From NCBI RefSeq assembly GCF_010907035.1, contig NZ_QUMK01000005.1, forward strand, positions 1-64,000: a stretch of 64,000 nt of DNA. The letters run 5' to 3'. Positions 10,146 to 20,571 of the stretch are shown one piece after another. Made by a program: the position numbers and the translations under genes. How positions within the stretch are numbered: the first letter of the stretch is position 1; each line of letters starts with the position of its first letter. The notes under the pieces were generated by a model. The model was not told the DNA's origin. It worked only from the letters and a program-made list of their open reading frames with translations, and did no database searches. Source of the DNA: Rhodopseudomonas sp. BR0M22 (lineage in GTDB: Bacteria > Pseudomonadota > Alphaproteobacteria > Rhizobiales > Xanthobacteraceae).

Positions 10146-11111
10146 GTGGAAATGAAAGAGCTCTCTCTTCGAGATATCGCCCACTCGTTTGCACAACGGA
10201 ATGCAAACTACAGTCAATTTCACGGCAAGCTGTACAGTTTTGTTCCCCCTGAGCCTGACAAGGCTCTGACGTTCATGAACGAAATCAGCCTCACGGCCGA
10301 TGCTTTTCCCGGGAACGTGCCGGCGACGATGATCGTTGGAAAACTGGCTTCGTTAGTTCCATATCGCGCGAACCCGATATTGGTCCAAGAGGAGGGGCAG
10401 CTCAAACTACAGTTTCAGATTGAAAATCTACGCCTCCCGGACTGCGACTATCTGGCGATCGTCGCGCCCGTAAGCCGAAATGATGGAGAAACTAACTACT
10501 TCAGCAGCTTCCAGGCGATCAGTTTCCTGCGAAGTCTAATCGCTTTGTCCCTAGGCAAACTGCCATTCTATGCTTGGATTGCTGATTTTGATTTTGACAT
10601 TGAAGGTGTTGTCTCGCTCACCAGTGAAGCGGTGCGCGTGCCGTTGTACGGCGATTTCTTCAAGATTTTTGATGCTTCTCTCGTTAACGAAATTCTAGGG
10701 AGGCTCGTTCGTCAACAGCTCCCTTATCGAATACGATTTCAGCGTGCGTGTGATTTTTTCGATATGGCGCTCAGCCAAAGAAATGAGGCTTTCCGCTTTT
10801 CGAGCTACTGGATAGCGTTGGAAATCATCGTTGGGGGTAAGAATGATGCCATAAGGACTAGCCTTTCAAAGGCTTATGGCAATTCAAACAAGAAATTTGC
10901 TGACGACTATTTGCTGTTCGGCGAAATTTCAGGCATGCGCAATAGCCTCATTCACCATGGTGAATTCGGAGTATTGAAGTCTTACCAAGAGCGACTTCTT
11001 CAACTGTATTTCTGGGATATCGTCCGCCATCAAGTCGGTCTCAATTGTCGCCAACTTGCGAGAGAGCTAGTCCTAAGCGGTCTGGTCGATCAAGAGAAGC
11101 AACATAAGTAA
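10146..11111 (+). CDS. HEPN-motif protein of unknown function (low-GC insert)
   Basis: A protein of 321 aa that I cannot assign to a named family. The GTG at 10146 is preceded by AGAGGA at 7 bases, which is better than TTG 10122 or ATG 10125. The N-terminal ~200 residues are a mixed alpha/beta region without recognised motifs. The C-terminal ~110 residues are helical and contain R265-N-S-L-I-H270, matching the R-x4-6-H signature of HEPN nucleases. Base composition is clearly lower in GC than all neighbours, with many TTT/ATT codons. It lies in the dprA-plsY junction, divergent from dprA, and its stop codon directly abuts the plsY stop. A defence or stress RNase role is inference; a non-catalytic HEPN protein is possible. 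Confidence 0.8.
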   Translation: MEMKELSLRDIAHSFAQRNANYSQFHGKLYSFVPPEPDKALTFMNEISLTADAFPGNVPATMIVGKLASLVPYRANPILVQEEGQLKLQFQIENLRLPDCDYLAIVAPVSRNDGETNYFSSFQAISFLRSLIALSLGKLPFYAWIADFDFDIEGVVSLTSEAVRVPLYGDFFKIFDASLVNEILGRLVRQQLPYRIRFQRACDFFDMALSQRNEAFRFSSYWIALEIIVGGKNDAIRTSLSKAYGNSNKKFADDYLLFGEISGMRNSLIHHGEFGVLKSYQERLLQLYFWDIVRHQVGLNCRQLARELVLSGLVDQEKQHK

Positions 11112-11720
11112 CTACTTCTTCTCGCCGATCTTACCCTCGGTGCCGGCCTGCAGCCGCTTGATGTTTTCGCGGTGCATCCAGAACAGCAGCAGGGTCAGCA
11201 CGGCAAACAGCGAGGCGAGGGTGTCGTGGCCGAACCACCACAGGAAGATCGGGGTGACGAAGCTTGCGACCAGCGCCGACAATGACGAGTAGCGCGAGGT
11301 GAAGGCGGTGGCGAGCCACATCAGGCAGAACACCACCGCAGCCGGCCAGAACAGTCCGATCAGCACGCCGATATAGACGGCAACGCCCTTGCCGCCTTTG
11401 AACTTCAGCCACACCGGAAACAGATGGCCGAGGAAGGCGCCGAGCGCCGCCAGCATCGCGGCGTTAGCGGCGATCGCGTCGGTGCCGGAGGCGAGATAGG
11501 CGGCCAGGATGACAGCGGCGGTGCCCTTCAGCGCATCGAGCAGCAGGGTCGCCGCGGCGAGGCCTTTGCGGCCGGTTCGCAGCACGTTAGTGGCGCCGAT
11601 ATTGCCGGAGCCGATCGAGCGCAGATCCTGGGTACCGGCGATCTTGGTGAGGATCAGGCCGAACGGGATCGAGCCGAACAGATAACCGATCACCAGCGCG
11701 GCGATGTAGATCCCGATCAT
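11112..11720 (-). CDS. plsY: Glycerol-3-phosphate acyltransferase PlsY
   Basis: An inner-membrane enzyme that transfers acyl from acyl-phosphate to glycerol-3-phosphate, the first step of phospholipid synthesis. It is 202 aa from the ATG at 11720 (GTG 11723 is one codon earlier), with GGAGAG 6 bases upstream. Family blocks are visible: [28 protein letters not shown] and [12 protein letters not shown], with five hydrophobic segments. Its stop directly abuts the stop of the convergent HEPN-motif gene. Confidence 0.96.
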   Translation of the reverse strand: MIGIYIAALVIGYLFGSIPFGLILTKIAGTQDLRSIGSGNIGATNVLRTGRKGLAAATLLLDALKGTAAVILAAYLASGTDAIAANAAMLAALGAFLGHLFPVWLKFKGGKGVAVYIGVLIGLFWPAAVVFCLMWLATAFTSRYSSLSALVASFVTPIFLWWFGHDTLASLFAVLTLLLFWMHRENIKRLQAGTEGKIGEKK

Positions 11721-11767
11721 CACAACTCTCCAAACACTCTAGCGCGGCAATGACGTCAGTCTCTCCC

Positions 11768-11849
11768 CGTCATTGCGAGGAGCGAAGCGAGAAGCAATCT
11801 AATTCCGTACTCTGCATTTCTGGATTGCTTCGCTGCGCTCGCAATGACG
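11768..11849. repeat. Intergenic palindromic repeat, copy 1
   Basis: The left arm begins CGTCATTGCGAGGAGCG and the right arm ends GCGCTCGCAATGACG. The inner arms AAGCAATC and GGATTGCTT also pair, so the ~82-base element folds into a long imperfect hairpin. Similar copies are at 17756-17838 and 49274-49357, all intergenic. It resembles the dispersed repeats common in Bradyrhizobium and Rhodopseudomonas genomes. Confidence 0.85.
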
Positions 11850-11897
11850 GATCGAAAGGCCTTGTTCAAGCGGCGCCCTCGACCAAGCCTTCAAATC

Positions 11898-13199
11898 TCA
11901 CACATGCTCGTAGACGGTGCGTCCGCCGACGATGGTGCGGATCACCCGGCCGGAGAACCGCGCTTCGTCGAACGGCGTATTCTTGCACTTCGATTTCAGT
12001 TCGTCGGGATCGACCAGCCATGGCACGTCGGGATCGATCACGATCAGGTCGGCGGGGCTGCCTGCGCGCAGCGTGCCGCCGGGCAGGCCGAGCAGTTCGG
12101 CCGGACGGGTCGACATCGCGCGGATCAGGCTCAGCAAATCGAGTTCGCCAGCGTGCACCAGCCGCAGCCCGGCCGGCAGCATCGTCTCGAGTCCGATCGC
12201 GCCGGCCGCGGCCTCGGCGAACGGCAGTCGCTTGACCTCGACGTCCTGCGGATTGTGGTCCGACATCACCACGTCGATCAGCCCGGAGGCGAGCGCCGCG
12301 ATCAATGCCTTGCGGTCGTCCTCGGTGCGCAGCGGCGGCGCCAGCTTGAGGAAGGTGCGATACGGCCCGATGTCGTTCTCGTTCAGCGCGACGTGGTTGA
12401 TCGACACCGATGCCGACACCGGAAGGCCGAGGTCGCGGGCGCGCTTCATGATCTCCAGCGACTCGATGCAGGTCAGCGACGCGGCGTGATAGCGACCACG
12501 GGTCAGCATCACCAGGCGGATGTCGCGCTCCAGCATCACCGTCTCGGCGGCATTCGGAATCCCGGCGAGGCCGAGCCGGGTGGCGAACTCGCCTTCGTTC
12601 ATCACGCCTTCGCCGACGAGGTCCGGATCCTCGGTGTGATGCACGATCAGCGCATCGAAATCGCGCGCGTAGGTCAGCGCGCGGCGCATCACCTGCGCGT
12701 TGGTGATGCTGAGGTCGCCGTCGCTGAATGCCACCGCACCGGCGGCCTTCAACAGGCCTATCTCGGTCATTTCGGCGCCGGCGAGGCCCTTGGTGATCGC
12801 GGCCATCGGGTGGATGTTGACGATCGCAGTGTCGCGGGCGCGGCGCATCACGAAGTCGACCGTCGCCGAATTGTCGATCACCGGGCTGGTGTTGGGCTGG
12901 CAGACGATGGTGGTGATGCCGCCGGCGGCCGCGGCCTGGCTGGCGGACGCGAAGGTCTCGCGGTGGCTGGCACCGGGCTCGCCGACGAAGGCGCGCATGT
13001 CGACCAGACCGGGCGCGACCACCATGCCGGCGCAATTGACGATGTCGGTGCCTTCAGGGACGCCGGCAGCGCCGATGCCGCGGCGGGCATCACGGATGAC
13101 GCCGTCGGCGATCAGCACGTCACCGATGCCGTCGAAGTCGCGTGAGGGGTCGATCAGGCGGGCGTTGGCGAGCAGGATCGGGCGGCGGTCGGTCAGCAT
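11898..13199 (-). CDS. pyrC: Dihydroorotase-like protein lacking HxH metal ligands (PyrC'/PyrX type)
   Basis: A 433-aa amidohydrolase-fold protein of the dihydroorotase class, immediately downstream of pyrB with a 20-base gap. The start at 13199 has GGAACGGGAA close upstream; an ATG at 13226 overlaps the pyrB stop. The overall DHOase pattern is present (APGLVDM..., HHTEDP, MSDHNPQ, LTRGRYHAASL). However, the metal-binding D-x-H-x-H motif reads VDMRAFVGEPG, with both histidines replaced, and the TDHAPH-type block reads SDHNPQ. It is therefore probably a non-catalytic structural partner of aspartate carbamoyltransferase, as PyrC' is in Pseudomonas. An active dihydroorotase would then be encoded elsewhere. 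The symbol is by position and family only. Confidence 0.88.
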   Translation of the reverse strand: MLTDRRPILLANARLIDPSRDFDGIGDVLIADGVIRDARRGIGAAGVPEGTDIVNCAGMVVAPGLVDMRAFVGEPGASHRETFASASQAAAAGGITTIVCQPNTSPVIDNSATVDFVMRRARDTAIVNIHPMAAITKGLAGAEMTEIGLLKAAGAVAFSDGDLSITNAQVMRRALTYARDFDALIVHHTEDPDLVGEGVMNEGEFATRLGLAGIPNAAETVMLERDIRLVMLTRGRYHAASLTCIESLEIMKRARDLGLPVSASVSINHVALNENDIGPYRTFLKLAPPLRTEDDRKALIAALASGLIDVVMSDHNPQDVEVKRLPFAEAAAGAIGLETMLPAGLRLVHAGELDLLSLIRAMSTRPAELLGLPGGTLRAGSPADLIVIDPDVPWLVDPDELKSKCKNTPFDEARFSGRVIRTIVGGRTVYEHV

Positions 13200-13218
13200 G
13201 TTGTTTCCCGTTCCGGCA

Positions 13219-14172
13219 TCAGGCATTCGGCAGGTTGCGGGCGAGCGCTTCGAGCACCGCCATGCGCACTGCCACGCCCATTTCGACTTGTTCGCGGATC
13301 ACCGACTGGGCGCCGTCGGCGACGATCGAATCGATCTCGACGCCGCGGTTCATCGGACCCGGATGCATCACAAGCGCGTCCGGCTTGGCGTAGGACAGCT
13401 TCTTCTGGTCGAGCCCGAAATAGTTGAAGTACTCGGCCGAGGAGGGCACGAACGAGCCGTTCATGCGCTCGCGCTGCAGCCGCAGCATCATCACGATGTC
13501 GGCGCCGTCGAGCCCTTCGCGCATGTCGCGCGCCACTTCGACGCCGAGCCGCTCGATTCCGGCCGGCAGCAGCGTGGAGGGGGCGACGATACGGACGCGG
13601 GCGCCCATCGTGTTCAGCAGCAGGATGTTGGAGCGGGCGACGCGCGAATGCATCACGTCACCGCAGATCGCCACCACCAGGCCTTCGAGCCGGCCCTTGT
13701 TGCGGCGGATCGTGAGCGCGTCGAGCAGCGCCTGTGTCGGATGCTCGTGCGCGCCGTCGCCGGCGTTGATCACCGAGCCGTCGACCTTGCGCGCCAGCAG
13801 TTCCACCGCGCCGGAGGCGTGATGGCGGACCACCAGGATGTCCGGGTGCATCGCATTCAGCGTCACCGCGGTGTCCATCAGCGTCTCGCCCTTGCGCATC
13901 GAGGACGAGGACACGCTCATGTTCATCACGTCGGCGCCGAGCCGCTTGCCGGCGATCTCGAACGACGACTGCGTCCTGGTGGACGCTTCGAAGAACAGAT
14001 TGACCTGGGTGCGGCCGCGCAAAGAGGTGCGCTTCTTGTCGACCTGCCGGTTGAGCTCGACATACTCCTCGGAGAGGTCGAGCAGGCCGGTGATGTCGGC
14101 GGCGGAAAGCCCTTCGATTCCCAGCAGATGCCGGTGACCGAGGACGAAAGTCGATTTTGGGGCGGGGGTCAT
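13219..14172 (-). CDS. pyrB: Aspartate carbamoyltransferase catalytic subunit
   Basis: Catalyses carbamoyl phosphate + aspartate to carbamoyl-aspartate in pyrimidine synthesis. The ATG at 14172 gives [17 protein letters not shown] and 317 aa, the usual length; the frame is open about 41 codons upstream. The carbamoyl-phosphate signature [20 protein letters not shown] and the HPTQALLD block are intact, as is [12 protein letters not shown] near the C-terminus. No pyrI is next to it. The downstream pseudo-dihydroorotase suggests a dodecameric PyrB/PyrC'-type complex. Confidence 0.97.
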   Translation of the reverse strand: MTPAPKSTFVLGHRHLLGIEGLSAADITGLLDLSEEYVELNRQVDKKRTSLRGRTQVNLFFEASTRTQSSFEIAGKRLGADVMNMSVSSSSMRKGETLMDTAVTLNAMHPDILVVRHHASGAVELLARKVDGSVINAGDGAHEHPTQALLDALTIRRNKGRLEGLVVAICGDVMHSRVARSNILLLNTMGARVRIVAPSTLLPAGIERLGVEVARDMREGLDGADIVMMLRLQRERMNGSFVPSSAEYFNYFGLDQKKLSYAKPDALVMHPGPMNRGVEIDSIVADGAQSVIREQVEMGVAVRMAVLEALARNLPNA

Positions 14173-14364
14173 TAAAGCAAGAGCTATAGGGAGTGTTGGA
14201 TAGCCGGGCAAGCGCCAACGGGACGCGGCGCGGAATAATCCCCCGGCGTTGTGGAACAGCCGGCATTTCGGCCGTCCAGCGTTTCCAACGGGCATCCGGT
14301 TGGTCGAAAGTCGGAAGCTCTGGTAAAGCGGTCCGGCGCTTTTCGTGCCCAGTCAGGAACCGCC

Positions 14365-15996
14365 ATGCCGACGCTTGCGACCGCGCTGCTCGACGCCCTC
14401 AAGGATCACGGTGCCCGGGAGATCTTCGGCATCCCCGGCGATTTCGTGCTGCCGTTCTTCAAGGTGATCGAGGAAAGCGGAGGCTTGCCGTATTTCACCA
14501 TGAGCCACGAGCCGGCGGTCGGGTTCGCAGCCGATGCGGCGTCGCGCTATCGCGGCAGCATCGGCGTCGCGGTGGTGACCTACGGGGCCGGCGCGTTCAA
14601 CCTCGTCAACTCGATCGCTGGCGCCTATGCCGAGCGCTCGCCGGTGGTGGTGATCGCCGGTGCGCCCGGCGCGCGCGAGCGCACCAGCGGCTATCTGCTG
14701 CATCATCAGGTCCGCACCGTCGATTCCCAGCTTGCGGTATTCAAGGAAGTCACCTGCGATCAGGCCGTGCTGAGCGATCCCGTGACAGCGCCGGCCGAGA
14801 TCGCGCGGGTGCTTCGGAGCGCACTCGAATTTTCGCTGCCGGTGTACATCGAATTTCCGCGCGACATGGTCGACGCCAAGGTCGACCCGGTGCCGAAGCT
14901 GCCGCGGCGGGAGGCCGACGCTGGCGCGCTGGAGGAGTGCGCCGAAGAAATCCTGGATCGCATCGCCAGGGCGAAGTCACCGGTGATGGTGGTCGACGTC
15001 GAGATCCGCCGCTACGGCGTCGAGCAGCAGGTCGCCGCGCTGGCCCGCAAGCTCGGCCTGCCGGTGGTGACGACGTTCATGGGCCGCGGCCTGCTCGAGG
15101 GCGCCGATGACGTGGTGGCCGGCACCTATCTCGGCGCTGCCGGCGATCCGGACCTGTCGGCACTGGTCGAGAGCGCCGACCTGGTGCTGATGTTCGGTGT
15201 CATCCTGTCCGACACCAATTTCGCGCTGTCCTCCAACATGACCGATCCGCGCCGCACCGTGCTGGCAACCGGACGCGAGGTGCAGATCGGTCATCATGTT
15301 TATCGCGATCTGCCGCTGGCCGATCTGATCGCCGGCCTCGACGCCCACGCCGCGCAGCATCCACCGCGACCGCGCAATGTCGGGAAGGGGATGGCCTATC
15401 CGCGTGGGTTGACCCTCGACGCATCGCCGATCGCGCCGTCGGATATCGCCACCGCGATCAACGATCTGTTCGACCGGTATGGCAAGATGCCGATGACCGC
15501 CGACATCGGCGATTGCCTGTTCACCGCGATGGAGATCGACAATACCGCGTTGGCGGCACCAGGATACTATGCCGGCATGGGGTTCGGCGTGCCGGCCGGT
15601 ATCGGTGTTGCTGCGACCGGCCTACGACCGCTGGTGCTGGTCGGCGACGGCGCGTTCCAGATGACCGGCTGGGAGCTCGGCAACTGCAAGCGCTACGGGC
15701 TCGATCCGATCGTGGTGCTGTTCAACAATTGCAGCTGGGAAATGCTCCGGGTGTTCCAGCCGGAATCGAAGTTCAACGATCTCGACGACTGGCATTTCGC
15801 CGACATCGCCAAGTCGATCGGCGGGGTCGGCGAGCGCGTGACGACGCGCGCCGAACTCGCCGCGGCGCTCGCCCGCGCAGTCGAGCGGCGCGGGGTGTTC
15901 TCGCTGATCGAAGTGATGCTGCCACGCGGCGCCACCTCGCACACGCTGGCCCGTTTCGTCACCGGCTTCAAGGCGGCGCGCGAACGGATGAAGTGA
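14365..15996 (+). CDS. Thiamine-diphosphate decarboxylase (phenylpyruvate/indolepyruvate type)
   Basis: A 543-aa ThDP-dependent 2-keto acid decarboxylase. The N-terminal region (ALLDALKDHGAREIFGIPGDF, SHEPAVGFAADAASRYRG with the cofactor-activating Glu, TYGAGAFNLVNSIAGAYAE) strongly resembles Azospirillum PpdC/IpdC as I recall it. The C-terminal ThDP motif GDG...NN is intact (VGDGAFQMTGWE...LFNN). It probably converts phenylpyruvate and/or indole-3-pyruvate to the aldehyde, a route to phenylacetic or indole-3-acetic acid. It is divergent from pyrB. Substrate preference cannot be read from sequence alone. Confidence 0.85.
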   Translation: MPTLATALLDALKDHGAREIFGIPGDFVLPFFKVIEESGGLPYFTMSHEPAVGFAADAASRYRGSIGVAVVTYGAGAFNLVNSIAGAYAERSPVVVIAGAPGARERTSGYLLHHQVRTVDSQLAVFKEVTCDQAVLSDPVTAPAEIARVLRSALEFSLPVYIEFPRDMVDAKVDPVPKLPRREADAGALEECAEEILDRIARAKSPVMVVDVEIRRYGVEQQVAALARKLGLPVVTTFMGRGLLEGADDVVAGTYLGAAGDPDLSALVESADLVLMFGVILSDTNFALSSNMTDPRRTVLATGREVQIGHHVYRDLPLADLIAGLDAHAAQHPPRPRNVGKGMAYPRGLTLDASPIAPSDIATAINDLFDRYGKMPMTADIGDCLFTAMEIDNTALAAPGYYAGMGFGVPAGIGVAATGLRPLVLVGDGAFQMTGWELGNCKRYGLDPIVVLFNNCSWEMLRVFQPESKFNDLDDWHFADIAKSIGGVGERVTTRAELAAALARAVERRGVFSLIEVMLPRGATSHTLARFVTGFKAARERMK

Positions 15997-16074
15997 GGGC
16001 GCGGCGATCCGCCGTGTCCTCGGGGCGGTTTTCTGCGTAACATGCGCGCGAATCCGCACCGCTCCAGGACCGAC

Positions 16075-17724
16075 ATGACGCAGCCTTCCTTCGCCACCCA
16101 CGAGGTGTTCAACCAGTCGCCGCCGCTTCCGGACCTCGACCTGTTCGGCGCCGACCGGCCGTTGCTCGAGGCGGTCACCTTCAATCAGGGTGCCAATGCG
16201 CATGTCGAACTCGAAGCCTTCGGCAAGGCCTGGGGCACCACCGAGATGGCCGAACGCGGCCGTCTCGCCAACGAATACACCCCGAAGCTGAAAACCTTCG
16301 ACGCCAAGGGCGTGCGCCGCGATCAGGTCGAATTCCATCCGTCGTATCACGAGCTGATGGCGGAGAGCTTCAAGGCCGGCCTGCACAACTCCACCTGGGA
16401 CGCACACGGCAAGCCCGCCGGCAATGCCTCGGAAGTGGTTCGCGCGGCGAAGTTCTACATGGCCGCTCAGGTCGAGACCGGTCACCTCTGTCCGGTGACG
16501 ATGACACGCGCGTCGGTCGCCGCGCTCGGCTCGCAGCCCGACCTGCTGGCGCAGGTGATGCCGGTGCTCGGCACGCGCCAGTACGATCCGAGCTTCGCGC
16601 CACGGACCGCCAAACGCGGCATGAGCATCGGCATGGGGATGACCGAGAAGCAGGGCGGCACCGATGTCCGCACCAACACCACACGCGCGATCCGCGATGG
16701 TGACGCGTACCGCATCGTCGGCCACAAATGGTTCATGTCGGCGCCGATGTGCGACGCCTTCCTGGTGCTGGCGCAGGCCGACGAGGGACTGAGCTGCTTT
16801 TTCATGCCCCGCTTTCAGCCGGATGGATCGATCAACGAGATCCGGTTCCAGCGGCTGAAGGACAAGCTCGGCAACCGCTCCAATGCGTCGTCGGAGGTCG
16901 AGTTCACCGGCGCCTATGCGCTGCCGGTCGGCGAGCCCGGCCGTGGTATCCGCACCATCATTCAGATGGTGCAGCTCACCCGGCAGGACTGCGCGATTGC
17001 CTCTGCCGGCCTGATGCGCTCGTCGCTGGCGCATGCGGTACACCACACCCGGCACCGCACCGTGTTCGACAAGCGGCTCGCCGACCATTCGCTGATGGTG
17101 TCGGTGCTCGCCGACATGGCGCTGCAGGTCGAGGCTTCGGTCGCGCTGGTGATGCGGCTGTGCCGCGCCTTCGACGAGGCGCCGAACGATCCGTTCGAAG
17201 CCGCCTATATGCGGCTGCTGACGCCGGCGGTGAAGTACTGGATCTGCAAGTCGGCGCCACCATTCGTGTACGAAGCGATGGAATGCCTCGGCGGAAACGG
17301 CTACGTCGAGGAGGGCATCCTGACGCGGCATTATCGTGAGGCGCCGGTCAATGCGATCTGGGAAGGCTCCGGCAACGTAATGTGCCTGGACGTGTTGCGC
17401 GCGATCTCGCGGGAGAGCGACGCCGGCACTGAAGTGCTGCAAGCGTTGATTCAGGATACCTCGGCGCTCACCGGCGGGCCGACGGCGGCCGGCCTGATCG
17501 CGCGGGCACTTCTGCAGGTCGATAACGAGCGCACCGCGCGGCTGGCCGTCGAGATGTTGGCCAAGCTCGCCGCCGCAGCAGCCCTCAACGAAATCCACCC
17601 GCCGCATGCCGAGATGTTCGCGCGCACCCGGCTGGCGCCCGAGCCGGCGACGCTGTACGGCGCCGCCGATATTCCCACCGATGTTGCCAAGGGACTGCTG
17701 GGGCGCGTGCTGCCGGAGATGTGA
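16075..17724 (+). CDS. AidB-like acyl-CoA dehydrogenase
   Basis: An FAD-dependent acyl-CoA dehydrogenase-fold protein of 549 aa. The ATG at 16075 has AGGA 6-7 bases upstream and starts MTQPSFATHEVFNQSPPLPDL, an AidB-like beginning. Blocks include GMGMTEKQGGTDVR, AYRIVGHKWFMSAP, ECLGGNGYVEE and REAPVNAIWEGSGNVMCLD. In E. coli, AidB belongs to the adaptive response to alkylation and binds DNA; no ada or alkB is in this window. It follows the decarboxylase by 78 bases on the same strand and may be cotranscribed. Confidence 0.88.
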   Translation: MTQPSFATHEVFNQSPPLPDLDLFGADRPLLEAVTFNQGANAHVELEAFGKAWGTTEMAERGRLANEYTPKLKTFDAKGVRRDQVEFHPSYHELMAESFKAGLHNSTWDAHGKPAGNASEVVRAAKFYMAAQVETGHLCPVTMTRASVAALGSQPDLLAQVMPVLGTRQYDPSFAPRTAKRGMSIGMGMTEKQGGTDVRTNTTRAIRDGDAYRIVGHKWFMSAPMCDAFLVLAQADEGLSCFFMPRFQPDGSINEIRFQRLKDKLGNRSNASSEVEFTGAYALPVGEPGRGIRTIIQMVQLTRQDCAIASAGLMRSSLAHAVHHTRHRTVFDKRLADHSLMVSVLADMALQVEASVALVMRLCRAFDEAPNDPFEAAYMRLLTPAVKYWICKSAPPFVYEAMECLGGNGYVEEGILTRHYREAPVNAIWEGSGNVMCLDVLRAISRESDAGTEVLQALIQDTSALTGGPTAAGLIARALLQVDNERTARLAVEMLAKLAAAAALNEIHPPHAEMFARTRLAPEPATLYGAADIPTDVAKGLLGRVLPEM

Positions 17725-17755
17725 GGCGGCGGGTGCTTTTGCGGAAGCGATAACT

Positions 17756-17838
17756 CCGTAATTGCGAGCGAAGCAATCCAGAGGCTCAGTGCCTTGCGTT
17801 TTTGGATCGCTTCGTCGCTTCGCTCCTCGCGATGACGG
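17756..17838. repeat. Intergenic palindromic repeat, copy 2
   Basis: A degenerate copy (ATTGCGAGCGAAGCAATCC left, GGATCGCTTCG...CGATGACGG right) between the convergent AidB-like and YchJ-like genes. It has the same architecture as copies 1 and 3, with changes in the outer left arm. Confidence 0.75.
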
Positions 17839-17850
17839 GAGCGCAAGTGA

Positions 17851-18237
17851 TCAGTCGACCGCTTCGCCTTCCGAGAAGTACCAGCGGCCACGGGTTTTGC
17901 GGAATTGCGAGCGCTCGTGATGGCTCTGCTCGGGGCCGCTGCCGCGGCGGAAGCGGGCGATGAACTCGACGGTGCCGCGGCTGCCTTTCTCGCTACTGCC
18001 GAGCACCCGTAGTTCGAGAAAGTCGGACTCCTCCATCCAGGCGCGGTTGACGTCGTGATCGAACAGATCGCGCCGCTCCGGATCGGTGGTCTCGACGATG
18101 TAGTCGAAGTCCTTCAGCGCGTAGGCCGCATAGCGCGACCGCATCAGCGCCTCGGGCGAAGCTGCAGGCCGGGTCCGGGCGAGCAGGGGGCCGCAGCAGT
18201 CATCGTAAGTCTTTCCCGAGCCGCACACGCAATTCAT
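17851..18237 (-). CDS. YchJ-like SEC-C motif protein
   Basis: A small protein of 128 aa with an N-terminal SEC-C zinc motif (C3-x-C5, C14-C15: CVCGSGKTYDDCCG) and the YchJ-type NTF2-like middle (AASPEALMRSRYAAYAL, YIVETTDPE, EFIARFR, SQFRKTRGRWYF). Function is unknown; the SEC-C motif binds zinc. The start is set at the ATG that begins MNCVCGSGK. A much longer frame continues upstream across ruvX, but that part is antisense noise. It lies 20 bases after ruvX, so the two are likely one operon. Confidence 0.9.
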   Translation of the reverse strand: MNCVCGSGKTYDDCCGPLLARTRPAASPEALMRSRYAAYALKDFDYIVETTDPERRDLFDHDVNRAWMEESDFLELRVLGSSEKGSRGTVEFIARFRRGSGPEQSHHERSQFRKTRGRWYFSEGEAVD

Positions 18238-18257
18238 CGGATCGTTCCCGTCGCTGG

Positions 18258-18740
18258 TCACTCGGCGCGGCGCAGTGCCGCGAGCCGGTCGAGCGCGCCC
18301 TGCAGGATGAAGATCGCGGCGTGTTCGTCGATCACCTTGGCCCGTTTCGCCCGGCTGACGTCGTTGGCAATCAGCTCGCGCTCGACCGCGGCGGTCGACA
18401 GCCGCTCGTCCCAGAACCCGATCGGCAGTTCGGTGAGTTTTGCGAGGTTGCGGGCGAAGGCGCGGGTCGATTGGGCGCGCGGGCCCTCGCTGCCGTCCAT
18501 GTTGAGCGGCAGGCCGAGCACGAACCCGCAGGCGGTGCGTTCGGCCGCGAGCGCCAGCAGGCGCGCAGCATCGGCGGTGAACGCCTTGCGGGCAATGGTC
18601 TCGACGCCGGTGGCGAGCTTGCGGTCCGGATCTGACGCGGCGACGCCGATCGTCTTGGTACCGAGGTCGAGCCCGAGCAGGGCACCGCGCGCCGGCCAAT
18701 GTGCGGCGGCTTCGATCAGAGGGAGGATCAGGGCAGGCAT
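18258..18740 (-). CDS. ruvX: RuvX/YqgF RNase H-fold protein
   Basis: A putative pre-16S rRNA nuclease and Holliday-junction resolvase-like protein of 160 aa. The RNase H-like fold begins GALLGLDLGTKTIGVAASD, with the first catalytic Asp. It continues with VLGLPLNMDGSEG, IGFWDERLSTAAVER and a terminal DEHAAIFILQGALD carrying the last acidic ligand. The ATG at 18740 replaces a longer unsupported frame. Its end is 20 bases before the YchJ-like gene. Confidence 0.94.
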   Translation of the reverse strand: MPALILPLIEAAAHWPARGALLGLDLGTKTIGVAASDPDRKLATGVETIARKAFTADAARLLALAAERTACGFVLGLPLNMDGSEGPRAQSTRAFARNLAKLTELPIGFWDERLSTAAVERELIANDVSRAKRAKVIDEHAAIFILQGALDRLAALRRAE

Positions 18741-18897
18741 GACGCCCGCATAGCACGCGCGGCCGACTTGCCAAAACATCCATTGGTCCGTCGTGCGGGG
18801 CGTGAGGCGCCATAGCCGAGCCACGAGGCGGTGTGTAAAAGGGGCTCGGCGGGCAACGAGGCTGCGCCGCTCCCCCTACAATCGCGAGAGCCTGATC

Positions 18898-20350
<1,453 letters not shown>

Positions 20351-20361
20351 AGGACGCGCCG

Positions 20362-20568
20362 ATGTGCCTGCTGTGCGACGACGAGAAGGCCTATCAGGCC
20401 TACATGGATTACCTCGACGCGATGGGGCGGCAGGGCAAGGTCGTCGACGCCGATAAGGCGATGGATGCGGTGCTCGACCAGTTGCAGGCCGCCGACAAGG
20501 CCAAGCGCGACGCGCCCGAGAACGACAAGACGCTGTCGCCGTTCTTCTGCAGCCCGGTCAATAAGTAG
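20362..20568 (+). CDS. Small Cys-containing conserved hypothetical protein (68 aa)
   Basis: A short polar protein that begins MCLLCDDEKAYQAYMDYLD. It has a CxxC pair at positions 2 and 5 and a third cysteine near the end (FFCSPVNK). A metal- or redox-binding role is possible but unproven. It begins 11 bases after the gatC stop and is likely cotranscribed. I recall similar small genes after gatC in Bradyrhizobium relatives. Confidence 0.75.
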   Translation: MCLLCDDEKAYQAYMDYLDAMGRQGKVVDADKAMDAVLDQLQAADKAKRDAPENDKTLSPFFCSPVNK

Positions 20569-20571
20569 AGA

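Noticed and set aside
15622-17607. 661-codon minus-strand frame
   Set aside because: It is antisense to both the decarboxylase and the AidB-like gene, which have clear family motifs.
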